From Pseudomonas pharyngis (GTDB lineage Bacteria; Pseudomonadota; Gammaproteobacteria; Pseudomonadales; Pseudomonadaceae), in contig NZ_BQID01000010.1 in NCBI RefSeq assembly GCF_021602345.1, positions 186,001 through 250,000 on the forward strand: a stretch of DNA of 64,000 nt, read 5' to 3'. Positions 1 to 9,796 of this stretch are shown in pieces. How positions within the stretch are numbered: position 1 is the stretch's first letter; each line of letters starts with the position of its first letter. Below the pieces are notes generated by a model that was not told where the DNA came from, searched no databases, and worked only from the letters and a program-made list of their open reading frames with translations. The position numbers were made by a program, and so were the translations under genes.

Positions 1-45
1 AAGGAGGCAGTCCAGAGGCTGTGCACACTTGATATGGAAATGGTA

Positions 46-1101
46 TCAGCCTTCAGATGAAGCATTACCGCCAGGGGTCACTTCCCCGGAGCGCTTTTCC
101 AGCTGTTTCAAACGTCGCGCGATGTCATCGAGCTGACGAATACGGGCCGCGCTTTTGCGCCATTCGGCCGCCGGTTGCATGGCTGTGCCGGAAGAATAGG
201 CACCCGGCTCGGTAATCGAGTGGGTCACCATGGTCATCCCGGTCAGGAATACGTTGTCGCAAATATCGATGTGCCCTACCAGGCCAACACCCCCGGCGAG
301 CATGCAGTGCTTGCCGATTTTGGTGCTGCCGGAAATCCCCACGCACGCGGCCATGGCGGTGTGGTCACCGACCTGCACGTTGTGGGCGATCTGAATCTGG
401 TTGTCGAGCTTCACGCCATTGCCGATCACGGTATCGGCCAGCGCACCGCGGTCGATGGCGGTATTCACGCCAATCTCCACATCGTCACCGATGGTCACGC
501 CACCGATCTGGGCAATTTTCTGCCAGATGCCCTTCTCGTTGGCGAAGCCGAAGCCTTCACCGCCAAGTACGGCACCAGACTGGATCACCACCCGCTTGCC
601 GATCCGCACATCGTGATACAGCGTGACTCGCGGGGCCAGCCAGCCGCCCTCGCCGATTTCACTGCGCGCACCGACAACGCAATGCGCGCCGAGTGTCACA
701 TCCGCGCCAATTCGAGCACCGGCTTCGATCACCACGAAGGGACCGACACTGGCGCTCGGATCGACCACGGCATCCTCGGCAATCACTGCCGTCGGATGAA
801 TGCCGGCAGCGGCCTTGGGCTTCGGATCGAACAGATGGGAAATGCGTGCGTAAGCCAGGTACGGATCCGGCACCACCAACGCATTACCGGCATAACCTTC
901 CGCGTCGGCAGCCTTGAGCAACAGGGCTGCGGCCTGCGAGCCAGCCAGGTATTTACGGTATTGGGGGTTTGCCAGAAAGCTCAACTGAGCTGGGCCAGCC
1001 TCCTGCAAGGTGGCTAGCCCAGTGATTTGCTTCTCGGGGTCGCCACTCAGGGTGGCGCCGAGGAACTCGGCCAACTGGCCGAGCTTGATAGTCACGGTCA
1101 T
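46..1101 (-). CDS. lpxD: UDP-3-O-(3-hydroxymyristoyl)glucosamine N-acyltransferase
   Basis: LpxD transfers a 3-hydroxyacyl chain from acyl-ACP to the 2-amino group of UDP-3-O-acylglucosamine, the third step of lipid A synthesis in the cytoplasm. The 351-residue product has the LpxD N-terminal domain (about residues 1-95), then a long run of left-handed beta-helix hexapeptide repeats (about 100-310). The segment [12 protein letters not shown] carries the expected catalytic histidine. A basic C-terminal helix follows. It begins three bases after the skp stop, so the two are translated from one mRNA. In related genomes fabZ and lpxA follow; only 45 bases remain here and they show no start codon I would trust. 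Length and motifs are normal. Confidence 0.97.
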   Translation of the reverse strand: MTVTIKLGQLAEFLGATLSGDPEKQITGLATLQEAGPAQLSFLANPQYRKYLAGSQAAALLLKAADAEGYAGNALVVPDPYLAYARISHLFDPKPKAAAGIHPTAVIAEDAVVDPSASVGPFVVIEAGARIGADVTLGAHCVVGARSEIGEGGWLAPRVTLYHDVRIGKRVVIQSGAVLGGEGFGFANEKGIWQKIAQIGGVTIGDDVEIGVNTAIDRGALADTVIGNGVKLDNQIQIAHNVQVGDHTAMAACVGISGSTKIGKHCMLAGGVGLVGHIDICDNVFLTGMTMVTHSITEPGAYSSGTAMQPAAEWRKSAARIRQLDDIARRLKQLEKRSGEVTPGGNASSEG

Positions 1102-1104
1102 GGG

Positions 1105-1608
1105 TTACTTCAGCTGATTCATGCGCTCGATAACCTGGCGCGTGATGTCGTACTGAGGTTTGACATCGATCACTGCGCCACGCTCGAACACCAGGTCAAA
1201 ACCACCTTTCTTGATGACTTCTTCCACTGCGCTATCCAGTTTCGGCTTCAGTTGCTTGAGCATTTCGCGGTCGGCAACAGCCTTGGCTTCGTTCAGCTCC
1301 TTGGACTGGAACTGGAAGTCACGAGCCTTTTGCTTGAACTCAAGCTCCAGACGCTCGCGCTCGCCTTGCTGCATCTTGTCGCCACCGGCCATCAGACGAT
1401 CCTGAATGCCCTTGGCACTGCTTTCCAGGGTCTTGAGCTTGGTCAGTTGCGGGCCAAACTTCTTCTCGGCATCCACGGCGTACTTCTTCGCCGCGTCGGA
1501 TTCCAGCAGAGCCATCTGATAGTTCAGGACGGCGATTTTCATGTCGGCAAATGCCGGGCCTGCCACCAGTACGGAGGCCAGGAGAACCAATTGAGTCAAC
1601 TTACGCAC
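1105..1608 (-). CDS. skp: Periplasmic chaperone Skp (OmpH family)
   Basis: Skp is a periplasmic trimeric chaperone that holds unfolded outer-membrane proteins on their way to the Bam complex. The 167-residue product starts with a clear Sec signal peptide (MRKLTQLVLLASVLVAGPAFA, cleavage after about residue 21). A mostly helical, charged, coiled-coil-prone body follows (about 45-120), as expected for the tentacle helices. The gene lies 45 bases downstream of bamA and directly before lpxD, the standard order. Nothing is odd in length or composition. Confidence 0.95.
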   Translation of the reverse strand: MRKLTQLVLLASVLVAGPAFADMKIAVLNYQMALLESDAAKKYAVDAEKKFGPQLTKLKTLESSAKGIQDRLMAGGDKMQQGERERLELEFKQKARDFQFQSKELNEAKAVADREMLKQLKPKLDSAVEEVIKKGGFDLVFERGAVIDVKPQYDITRQVIERMNQLK

Positions 1609-1653
1609 GATGCACTCCTACAAAATCCATTGTCGTTGTCTTGGGTCAGACGC

Positions 1654-4044
1654 TTAGAACGTCTGGCCCAGGGAGAATTGGAACACTTGAGTTTCAGCTT
1701 CATCCGGTTTCTTGATCGGCATCGCCAGTGCAAAGCTCAGCGGGCCCAGTGCGGTGACCCAGGTCACGCCGACACCGACGGAACTGGCCATGTTGCTCAG
1801 ACTGATGTCGTTGCACTGAGTGGCAGAAGTCGAGCCGACAGTCGCGTTGGTAGTCTTCTCGCACTTGGAGTCAAATACGTTACCCACGTCCCAGAATACC
1901 GAAGTACGCAGCGAACGCTGATCCTTGACGAATGGCAGCGGGAACAACACCTCGACACCACCCTGGATCAACACGTTGCCACCGAACGGCAGCGGATCCT
2001 GATCCGGGTCACGCAACGTACCGGCGTTACCGGTCACACCGGCGCCACGACTAGGGGTACTGCGTGGACCCAGCGTGCTGTCTTTAAAGCCGCGGACCGA
2101 GTTGAAACCACCAGCATAGTAGTTTTCATAGAACGGCAAGCCGTCGGTCGAACCGTAACCATCGCCATAGCCCAGCTCGGTGTGCAGGCGCATGGTGTAG
2201 TTCTCGCTCAAAGGCTGGAACAACTGGCCACGGTAATCGAGCTTGAAGAACGACAGATCGCTGCCTGGAATGGTGGTTTCCAGGGTCAGGCTCTGGGAAC
2301 GACCACGGGTTGGCAGCACACCCTTGTTCAGGGTCGACTCGGACCAGCCGGCCGAAGCCTTGAAGTTCAGGTAGTTGTCGCCTTCACGCTTAACGAAGTC
2401 GAAAATCTCGTCAACGGTGTACTGGCCGGTCTTGATCTTGTCCTGCTGAGCGGACAGGCCGAAGGTCAGACGCGAAGTCTCGCTGATCGGGTAGCCCACG
2501 TTCACGCCGGCACCCAGGCTGTCTACCGCATAGCTCGCTACGTCGACATCGAGGTCTTTGTAGTCGGTGGTGCGATAGAAAGCGTTGTAACCCAGGCTCA
2601 CGCCATCGGCGGTCCAGTACGGGTCAACGTAGCCGAAGTTGTAGCGGCTCTGGTATTCGCTGCGGGTCAGGCCGACGCTGACGCGGTTACCGGTACCGAG
2701 GAAGTTGTTCTGGGTGATCGAACCACCGAGGATCAGACCGGCACTCTGGGCGAAACCGACGCTGGCGGTGATCGAACCGGAAGCCTGCTCTTCAACGCTG
2801 TAGTTCACGTCAACCTGGTCATCGACACCTGGCACAGCCGGGGTCTCGACGTTGACTTCTTTAAAGAAGCCCAGACGCTCCAGACGGGTCTTGGACTGGT
2901 CGATCAGGTAGGTCGAAGCCCAGCCACCTTCCATCTGACGCATTTCACGACGCAGCACTTCGTCCTCGGACTTGGTGTTACCACGGAAGTTGATGCGGTT
3001 GACGTAGGCACGCTTGCCCGGATCGACAGCGAACAGGATATCGACGGTGTGATCTTCATCGTGCGGTTGTGGCACGCCGTTGACGTTGGCGAAGGTGTAA
3101 CCCTCGTTACCCAGACGACGGGTGATCAGTTCGGAAGTGGTGGTCATCAGCTTGCGCGAGAACACCTGACCCTTCTGCACCAGCAACAGCGACTTGACCT
3201 GGTCCTCAGGGACTTTCAGGTCACCGCTGAGCTTGACGTCACGAACGGTGTACTTCTCGCCTTCATTGACGTTGACGGTGATGTAGACGTGCTTCTTGTC
3301 CGGGGTGATGGACACCTGGGTCGAAGCGATATCCATGTTGATATAGCCACGGTCCAGGTAGTAGGAACGCAGACGCTCCAGGTCACCGGACAGTTTTTCA
3401 CGGGCATACTTGTCGTCGTTCTTGAAGAACGACAGCCAGTTGGTGGTTTTCAGTTCGAACAGGTCGGTCAGGTCTTCCTCGGGGAAAACCGTGTTGCCCA
3501 CCACGTTGATGTGCTGAATGGCGGCGACGGTGCCTTCGTTGATCTTCACTTTCAGGCCGACGCGGTTGCGCGGCTGCGAGACCACTTCGGTATCGACGGT
3601 AGCCGAGTAACGACCTTGTGCAACGTATTGACGTTGCAGCTCGTTACGCACGCCTTCGAGGGTCGCGCGCTGGAAGATCTCGCCTTCGGCCAGACCGGAT
3701 TGCTTGAGGCCTTTCATCAGGTCTTCGGTGGAGATCGCCTTGTTGCCTTCGATCTCGATGCTGGCGACCGAGGGACGCTCGACGACCGTGATCACCAGAA
3801 CGTTGCCTTCGCGGCCCAGCTGGATATCTTGAAAGAAACCGGTTTTGAACAGCGCACGAGTGGATTCCACCAGGCGACGATCATCCGCCTGCTCGCCGAC
3901 GTTCAACGGCAAGGCACCAAAGACGCTACCCGCGGAGACCCGCTGGAGGCCATTGACGCGAATATCAGAGATAGTGAAGGACTCGGCGTGAACTTCGGCG
4001 ATCATCAATACGGTGAGAACCGCAGTTAGCAGCAGACGTTTCAT
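1654..4044 (-). CDS. bamA: Outer-membrane protein assembly factor BamA
   Basis: BamA is the essential Omp85 pore that inserts beta-barrel proteins into the outer membrane. The 796-residue protein has a signal peptide (cleaved near residue 20, after EVHA), five POTRA domains (to about residue 420) and a C-terminal 16-strand barrel ending in phenylalanine (GQTF). The conserved loop-6 motif VRGF is present in FNSVRGFKDS. I chose the ATG at 4044 because AAAGGA lies just upstream and the signal peptide starts there; an upstream ATG at 4071 would add nine residues and spoil the signal. It sits between rseP and skp. Confidence 0.97.
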   Translation of the reverse strand: MKRLLLTAVLTVLMIAEVHAESFTISDIRVNGLQRVSAGSVFGALPLNVGEQADDRRLVESTRALFKTGFFQDIQLGREGNVLVITVVERPSVASIEIEGNKAISTEDLMKGLKQSGLAEGEIFQRATLEGVRNELQRQYVAQGRYSATVDTEVVSQPRNRVGLKVKINEGTVAAIQHINVVGNTVFPEEDLTDLFELKTTNWLSFFKNDDKYAREKLSGDLERLRSYYLDRGYINMDIASTQVSITPDKKHVYITVNVNEGEKYTVRDVKLSGDLKVPEDQVKSLLLVQKGQVFSRKLMTTTSELITRRLGNEGYTFANVNGVPQPHDEDHTVDILFAVDPGKRAYVNRINFRGNTKSEDEVLRREMRQMEGGWASTYLIDQSKTRLERLGFFKEVNVETPAVPGVDDQVDVNYSVEEQASGSITASVGFAQSAGLILGGSITQNNFLGTGNRVSVGLTRSEYQSRYNFGYVDPYWTADGVSLGYNAFYRTTDYKDLDVDVASYAVDSLGAGVNVGYPISETSRLTFGLSAQQDKIKTGQYTVDEIFDFVKREGDNYLNFKASAGWSESTLNKGVLPTRGRSQSLTLETTIPGSDLSFFKLDYRGQLFQPLSENYTMRLHTELGYGDGYGSTDGLPFYENYYAGGFNSVRGFKDSTLGPRSTPSRGAGVTGNAGTLRDPDQDPLPFGGNVLIQGGVEVLFPLPFVKDQRSLRTSVFWDVGNVFDSKCEKTTNATVGSTSATQCNDISLSNMASSVGVGVTWVTALGPLSFALAMPIKKPDEAETQVFQFSLGQTF

Positions 4045-4118
4045 GAAGTCCTTTCTTATTCCAACTGGCAATAAACAAACTGCCGCAAAATGCGGCAGAT
4101 TCGCAATTCAGCGAAGCG

Positions 4119-5471
4119 TTACAGACGACCCAGATCGTTGACCAGAGCAAGCAACATCACCCCGACCACCAAGCTGATACCGATCTGTATCCCCCAACCT
4201 TGCACCCGATCCGACAAGGGACGACCACGCGCCCACTCGATCAGATAAAACAACAAATGCCCCCCATCCAGTACAGGAATGGGCAGCAAATTCAGAACCC
4301 CCAGGCTAATACTCAGATAAGCAAGGAAATTCAGGAAATCAGCGACGCCCGACTGGGCAGAAGCGCCCGCCACTTTAGCAATGGTTATCGGTCCACTCAA
4401 GTTTTTTACCGAGAGCTCGCCGAAGAGCATTTTCTTCAGTGAATCCAGCGTCAGTACGCTCATGGTCCAGGTACGACGGGCACCCTCGCCAATCGCCGCC
4501 AAAGGCCCGTAACTGACCTCGCGAATCATTTCCGGCGGCCAGTCGACAGCCTTCACGCCCGCCCCAAGGTAACCGCTTGGCGACTTTTTATCGCCACGCG
4601 CAGCCAATGTCACAGGGACGTCGATTTGAACACCGTCGCGCTCGACGCGCAGCACGATTTTGGTATCAGGACGCGTACGAACGGTATCGACCACCTGCTG
4701 CCAGTCATCCAGCGCCTTGCCATCCAGTTTCAGCAGACGATCGCCGGTTTTCAGCCCGGCTGTCTGGGCCGGGCCTTTCGGATCAAGTTCAGCCAGCACC
4801 GGCGGCAATGCCGGGCGCCAAGGACGAATACCGAGGGAGCGAATCGGGTCCGGCTCGTCAGCCCCTTTGAGCCATTTATCAAGCGCCAGCTCACGAGGCG
4901 AGTCAGCCGTGGAGCCCGGCTCGCGCACCATCAATTGCAGTGAGCCACTTTCCCCCAGGCGTCGCACCAACTGCAGGTTGACCGCAGCCCAGCCCGAGGT
5001 CGGCTCTCCGTCGATGGCGACGATCTCCTGACCGGCGCTCAGCCCAGCCGTTGCGGCGATGCTGCCGGACTCCACCGAACCGATGACCGGACGAATCTGC
5101 TCGCTACCGAGCATGGCCAACACCCAGAAGAACACCAGCGCGAGCAGGAAGTTGGCCACAGGGCCGGCCGCGACGATGGCGATGCGCTGACGCACGGACT
5201 TGCGATTGAATGACTGATGAAGCTGATCGGCCGGCACTTCGCCTTCGCGCTCGTCGAGCATCTTGACGTAGCCACCCAGCGGAATCGCGGCGACTACAAA
5301 CTCCGTACCCTGCTTGTCGTGCCAGCGCAGCAGCGGCATGCCGAAGCCAACGGAGAAACGCAGAACCTTGACGCCACAGCGACGCGCGACCCAGAAGTGG
5401 CCGAATTCGTGAAAGGTGACCAGCACACCCAGAGCGATCAGGGTGCCGGCAATCATATAGAGCGCGCTCAT
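4119..5471 (-). CDS. rseP: Site-2 intramembrane protease RseP
   Basis: RseP is the inner-membrane zinc metalloprotease that makes the second cut in the anti-sigma factor (MucA in pseudomonads), releasing the AlgU/RpoE envelope-stress sigma factor. The 450-residue sequence has the zinc motif HEFGH at residues 21-25 in the first membrane segment, two PDZ-type periplasmic domains (about 115-310), and the second active-site motif LDGGH near residue 400 in a later membrane helix. It lies between dxr and bamA, as in most gammaproteobacteria, tying stress signalling to the assembly genes it monitors. Confidence 0.97.
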   Translation of the reverse strand: MSALYMIAGTLIALGVLVTFHEFGHFWVARRCGVKVLRFSVGFGMPLLRWHDKQGTEFVVAAIPLGGYVKMLDEREGEVPADQLHQSFNRKSVRQRIAIVAAGPVANFLLALVFFWVLAMLGSEQIRPVIGSVESGSIAATAGLSAGQEIVAIDGEPTSGWAAVNLQLVRRLGESGSLQLMVREPGSTADSPRELALDKWLKGADEPDPIRSLGIRPWRPALPPVLAELDPKGPAQTAGLKTGDRLLKLDGKALDDWQQVVDTVRTRPDTKIVLRVERDGVQIDVPVTLAARGDKKSPSGYLGAGVKAVDWPPEMIREVSYGPLAAIGEGARRTWTMSVLTLDSLKKMLFGELSVKNLSGPITIAKVAGASAQSGVADFLNFLAYLSISLGVLNLLPIPVLDGGHLLFYLIEWARGRPLSDRVQGWGIQIGISLVVGVMLLALVNDLGRL

Positions 5472-5524
5472 CTACTTTCTCCGCAATCCTGTCCAGTGCC
5501 GCGTGAAGCCATGTATTGCAAGAC

Positions 5525-6715
5525 CTATCGGCCGTGACGACTCAACCACTGCCCGGCCAATGTCCGGGCGGTTGCATCAGCGGCGAACACCGCATCGAGA
5601 TCATCCAGCGCCACCACAGGCTCGAGATTCAAGACTTCCTCGATGATACTCGCGATTTCCAGGTAGCGAACCCGTCCGTCGAGAAACGCGGCAACCGCCA
5701 CTTCATTCGCCGCGTTGAGCATGGCCGGGGCACTGTTTCCCGCCTCGGCGGCCTGCCGCGCCAGGCGCAGGCACGGGAAACGCTCCTCGTCGGGAGCTTC
5801 GAAATCCAGGCGCGCCACAGCGAACAGATCCAGCGGCGCCACGCCCGAATCAATGCGCTCTGGCCAAGCCAGGGCGTTGGCAATCGGCGTGCGCATATCG
5901 GGATTGCCCAACTGCGCCAGCACCGAGCCGTCCACATAATCGACCAGCGAGTGAATCACGCTTTGCGGGTGAATCACCACTTCGACTTGCGATGGCTTGG
6001 CATCGAACAACCAGCAGGCCTCGATCAGTTCGAGCCCCTTGTTCATCATGCTGGCCGAATCTACCGAAATCTTGCGCCCCATGGACCAGTTCGGGTGCGC
6101 ACAGGCCTGATCCGGTGAAACATGCGCCAGTTCGGCCATCGGCGTTTGACGAAACGGACCACCGGAAGCCGTCAGCAAAATCCGACGGACCCCAACGTTA
6201 CTCAGCCCGCGAGCAAAGTCCTGCGGCATGCACTGAAAAATCGCGTTGTGTTCGCTGTCGATCGGCAACAGGACCGAACCGCTCTTGCGCACGGCCTGCA
6301 TGAACAAGGCGCCGGACATGACCAGCGCTTCCTTGTTGGCCAGAAGAATCTTCTTGCCCGCCTCGACTGCCGCAAGAGTCGGGCGCAGGCCGGCAGCGCC
6401 GACGATGGCGGCCATGACGGCATCCACCTCGGGTGCCGCAGCGACCTGACACAATCCTTCCTCGCCGACCAGCACCTGCGTCGGCAGGCCCGCGGCTCGT
6501 AAATCATCCTGCAGGTTGCGAGCGGCGCCGACCTCCGGCACTACTGCATATTTAGGAAGATGACGGACACACAGGGCAAACAGTTCGCTCAGGCGGGTAA
6601 AACCGCTCAGGGCGAAGGCCTGATAACGCTCCGGATGCCGGGCGATGACATCCAGGGTGCTCAGACCGATCGAACCGGTCGCGCCCAGGACGGTAATCTG
6701 CTGTGGGCGACTCAC
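5525..6715 (-). CDS. dxr: 1-deoxy-D-xylulose-5-phosphate reductoisomerase
   Basis: Dxr (IspC) rearranges and reduces DXP to 2-C-methyl-D-erythritol 4-phosphate with NADPH, the committed step of the non-mevalonate isoprenoid pathway. The protein shows the NADPH-binding GATGSIG near the N-terminus, the substrate and metal motifs [10 protein letters not shown] and SGGPFR, and the loop [20 protein letters not shown] place the start at GTG (6715), giving 396 residues beginning (M)[10 protein letters not shown], because that GTG overlaps the cdsA stop as GTGA and matches the family N-terminus. An in-frame ATG at 6730 would add five residues. Its product feeds UppS, encoded upstream in the same operon. 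Confidence 0.96.
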   Translation of the reverse strand: MSRPQQITVLGATGSIGLSTLDVIARHPERYQAFALSGFTRLSELFALCVRHLPKYAVVPEVGAARNLQDDLRAAGLPTQVLVGEEGLCQVAAAPEVDAVMAAIVGAAGLRPTLAAVEAGKKILLANKEALVMSGALFMQAVRKSGSVLLPIDSEHNAIFQCMPQDFARGLSNVGVRRILLTASGGPFRQTPMAELAHVSPDQACAHPNWSMGRKISVDSASMMNKGLELIEACWLFDAKPSQVEVVIHPQSVIHSLVDYVDGSVLAQLGNPDMRTPIANALAWPERIDSGVAPLDLFAVARLDFEAPDEERFPCLRLARQAAEAGNSAPAMLNAANEVAVAAFLDGRVRYLEIASIIEEVLNLEPVVALDDLDAVFAADATARTLAGQWLSRHGR

Positions 6716-7518
6716 GACGCCGCCATCCACAACAGCACCGCGAATACCGGGATCGCCGCCGTCAGGCTGTCGATGCGATCCAGTACACCACCATGGCCGG
6801 GCAGCAGATTACTGCTGTCCTTGATGCCGGACTGGCGCTTGAACATGCTTTCGGTCAGATCGCCCACCACCGAGATGAAGACAATCACCGCCGCACCGAT
6901 CAAACCCTTGAACAGTTGTGCCACCGTCCAGTCACGGAACAGCGCGACCAACGTGGTGATGACCAGACTTAACGCCAGACCGCCATACACGCCCTCCCAG
7001 CTTTTGCCGGGACTGACTTGCGGAGCCAGCTTGCGCTTGCCGAACGCACGACCGGAGAAGTACGCCCCGATATCAGCCCCCCAGACCAGCACCATCACCG
7101 CCATGATCAACCAGTTACCGAGCGGGTATTGCTTGATCAGCATCAGCCCTTGCCAGGCAGGCAACAGAATCAGCAAACCGATTACCAGCTTGGCGGCGGC
7201 GCTGGACCAATGCTCGCTGGAGCGCGGGTACGTCAGCACCAGCCAGGTCGCCAGCCCCCACCAGATCACCGACGCGCCCAGCACCCATGGTGCCAGCCCC
7301 GGCAGGATGTACATGACGAACAGCATCAGCGCGACCACCGCCGCGTAGCCGACACGGAATGCCTGCGCGGTGAAGCCGGCCAGGCGTGCCCACTCCCAGG
7401 CACCCAGACTCACGACCAGCCCGATGAACAGGGCAAAACCGGACCCTTCGAGCAGGAAAAAACCACCCAGGGCGATCGGCAATAGAATCAGTGCAGTGAT
7501 GATGCGTTGTTTAAGCAT
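6712..7518 (-). CDS. cdsA: Phosphatidate cytidylyltransferase (CDP-diglyceride synthase)
   Basis: CdsA makes CDP-diacylglycerol from CTP and phosphatidic acid, the branch-point precursor of all bacterial phospholipids. The 268-residue protein is strongly hydrophobic with about eight membrane spans. Near the C-terminus it carries the family signature [20 protein letters not shown] followed by GVLDRIDSL. It overlaps uppS upstream (stop and start share one base) and dxr downstream, so the three genes look translationally coupled. Confidence 0.96.
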   Translation of the reverse strand: MLKQRIITALILLPIALGGFFLLEGSGFALFIGLVVSLGAWEWARLAGFTAQAFRVGYAAVVALMLFVMYILPGLAPWVLGASVIWWGLATWLVLTYPRSSEHWSSAAAKLVIGLLILLPAWQGLMLIKQYPLGNWLIMAVMVLVWGADIGAYFSGRAFGKRKLAPQVSPGKSWEGVYGGLALSLVITTLVALFRDWTVAQLFKGLIGAAVIVFISVVGDLTESMFKRQSGIKDSSNLLPGHGGVLDRIDSLTAAIPVFAVLLWMAAS

Positions 7519-8273
7519 TAAACCCGGGCTCCAGCTTCGACCTGCTCGCTCGTTTTACCGAAGCGACGCTGGCGCAAAGCGAAATCGGCCAGCGCATTGC
7601 GCATGGCTTCGTGTTTGAAGTCCGGCCAGAACAGGTCGGAGAAGTACAACTCGGCGTAGGCCAACTGCCACAAGAGGAAGTTGCTGATCCGATGCTCGCC
7701 GCCGGTGCGGATGCACAAATCAGGCAACGGCAGATCACCAGTGACCAGACAGGTCTGCAGCAGATCCGGGGTGATGTCTTCCGGCCGCAAATGCCCGGCC
7801 TGAACCTCACGCGCCAGACGCTGTGCCGCTTGCGCAATGTCCCACTGACCGCCGTAGTTGGCAGCGATTTGCAGGATGAAACGGTTGGCACCGGCGGTCA
7901 TCGCTTCGGCTTCACGCATGGCTGCCTGAAGCTCGGGATGAAACCGCGTACGATCACCAATGATGCGCAGACTGATGTTGTTGTCGTTCAGGCGCTTGGC
8001 CTCACGACGCAACGCCTTGAAGAACAGATCCATCAAGGCGCTCACCTCATCGGCCGGGCGCTGCCAGTTTTCACTGGAAAAAGCGAACAGGGTGAGCACC
8101 TCGACCTTGGCCTCGGCACACACCTCGATCACCGCCCGTACAGCGTCCACGCCCGCTTTATGCCCGGCGACACCCGGCATGAAGCGTTTTTTCGCCCAGC
8201 GATTATTGCCATCCATGATGATCGCGACATGGCGCGGCACCGCGGACGGCGCAGTCTGCTTGGTCTTGTCCAT
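7518..8273 (-). CDS. uppS: Undecaprenyl diphosphate synthase
   Basis: UppS (IspU) is the cis-prenyltransferase that extends farnesyl diphosphate to the C55 carrier for peptidoglycan and O-antigen. The 251-residue protein has the conserved aspartate motif in IIMDGNNRWAKKR near the N-terminus and the C-terminal signature RTGGEHRISNFLLWQ followed by YAELYF. It lies 14 bases after frr and overlaps the start of cdsA by one base. Length is normal. Confidence 0.97.
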   Translation of the reverse strand: MDKTKQTAPSAVPRHVAIIMDGNNRWAKKRFMPGVAGHKAGVDAVRAVIEVCAEAKVEVLTLFAFSSENWQRPADEVSALMDLFFKALRREAKRLNDNNISLRIIGDRTRFHPELQAAMREAEAMTAGANRFILQIAANYGGQWDIAQAAQRLAREVQAGHLRPEDITPDLLQTCLVTGDLPLPDLCIRTGGEHRISNFLLWQLAYAELYFSDLFWPDFKHEAMRNALADFALRQRRFGKTSEQVEAGARV

Positions 8274-8287
8274 TTAAAACTCGACCC

Positions 8288-8845
8288 TTATACGGCCATC
8301 AGGTCTTTTTCTTTCTCGGCCAGCTTGGCGTCGATTTCAGCCACGAACTTCTTGGTCAGATCGTCGATCTCGCCGGCTGCGCGACGCTCTTCGTCTTCAC
8401 TGATTTCCTTTTCCTTGACCAGATCCTTCAGGGAGCTGTTGGCATCGCGACGGATGTTGCGCACGGCAACACGAGCGTCTTCAGCCACATCACGCGCCTG
8501 CTTGGTGAAACCGCGACGGGTTTCTTCAGTCAGGGCCGGCATGCTGATCAGCAGCAACTCACCCAGGTTAGTAGGGTTCAGGTTCAGACCTGCACTGCCG
8601 ATGGCCTTGTCCACGGCACCCAGCATGTTGCGCTCGAACGCAACGACTTGCAGGGTACGGGCATCCTTGACGGTGATGTTGGCCACTTGTTTGATCGGGG
8701 TATCAGCGCCGTAGTAAGGCACCATCACGCCTTCCAGGATGCTCGGGTGCGCCTGACCGGTGCGGATACGGCCGAAGTTGTGAGCCAGGGACTCAACGGA
8801 CTTCGTCATGCGCTCTTTAGCGTCTTTCTTGATTTCGTTGATCAT
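8288..8845 (-). CDS. frr: Ribosome recycling factor
   Basis: Frr, with EF-G, splits the post-termination ribosome so that it can start again. The 185-residue protein is the typical length. It has the conserved arginine-rich start of domain I ([14 protein letters not shown]) and the [17 protein letters not shown] segment. Its ATG overlaps the pyrH stop (ATGA), suggesting coupled translation. Confidence 0.97.
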
Positions 8846-9585
8846 TGTTGGACTTCCTCGATCAGAGTGCCTTCAGCGCCACCATGCACGATGTTCAGCA
8901 GGGCGCCCGGCTTGTTCATGTTAAATACGCGCAGCGGCATCTTGTGATCGCGGCACAGGCAGATAGCCGTCAGATCCATTACACCCAGCTTGCGATCCAG
9001 TACTTCATCGTATGTCAGATGATCGAACTTCTCGGCATGCGGGTCTTTGAACGGGTCAGCGGTGTAGACGCCATCGACCTTGGTCGCCTTGAGCACGACA
9101 TCAGCGTCGATTTCAATAGCGCGCAGGCAGGCTGCCGAATCCGTGGTAAAGAACGGATTGCCGGTACCGGCCGCGAAGATCACCACGTCCTTGGAGTTCA
9201 GGTGGCGCATGGCCTTGCGACGGTCATAGTGATCGGTTACACCGACCATGGAGATGGCCGACATCACGATGGCGGAGATATTGGCACGTTCCAGCGCGTC
9301 GCGCATGGCCAGGGCGTTCATCACAGTGGCCAGCATGCCCATGTGGTCGCCCGTGACCCGATCCATGCCGGCCTTGCTCAGCGCTTCACCGCGGAACAGG
9401 TTGCCACCGCCGATCACCAGACCGACCTGAACGCCGATGCCGACCAGTTGGCCGACTTCCAGCGCCATGCGATCGAGCACTTTCGGATCGATCCCGAACT
9501 CTTCCGAGCCCATCAGGGCCTCGCCGCTAAGCTTGAGTAGAATGCGTTTATAGCGAGCCTGATAACCACTGCCCTGCTGAGCCAT
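8842..9585 (-). CDS. pyrH: Uridylate kinase (UMP kinase)
   Basis: PyrH phosphorylates UMP to UDP for RNA, DNA and sugar-nucleotide synthesis. It is the hexameric bacterial amino-acid-kinase-fold enzyme, unrelated to eukaryotic UMP/CMP kinase. The 247-residue sequence has the nucleotide-binding start [11 protein letters not shown], the glycine-rich [12 protein letters not shown] and the acceptor-binding region [12 protein letters not shown]. It overlaps frr by four bases and is separated from tsf by a terminator-like hairpin. Confidence 0.97.
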
Positions 9586-9739
9586 TGCGAATCTCTCCTG
9601 CGGCGTATTTTAAAAATTCTTTGCGAGCTGTTTACAGCTGGCGTTCACTCTAGCTTGGCGCTGCTTCAGCGCCATCGGAACATGGCTTTGTAAGTCAGTT
9701 CCAAGGGGAAACCAATTAAAAATTGGTAACCCTATCTGA

Positions 9740-9773
9740 AAAGAGGCTGCGCGCGTGAGCGGGCAGCCTCTTT
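9740..9773 (-). terminator. Intrinsic terminator after tsf
   Basis: An 11-bp perfect inverted repeat (AAAGAGGCTGC and GCAGCCTCTTT) with a 12-base loop lies 24 bases beyond the tsf stop. Read on the minus strand the stem ends in CTCTTTT, a short U tract. It should end most tsf transcripts before pyrH. Confidence 0.8.
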
Positions 9774-9796
9774 CGGGCGACAGTTGAAAAACCGTC

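Noticed and set aside
1-45. Start of fabZ expected next to lpxD
   Set aside because: The 45 bases left have no start codon with a ribosome-binding site in the minus direction; fabZ must begin beyond the window.
1027-4029. A 1000-codon open frame on the plus strand opposite bamA and skp
   Set aside because: It mirrors third-position GC bias of the real minus-strand genes, has no ribosome-binding site and its product has no recognisable domain.
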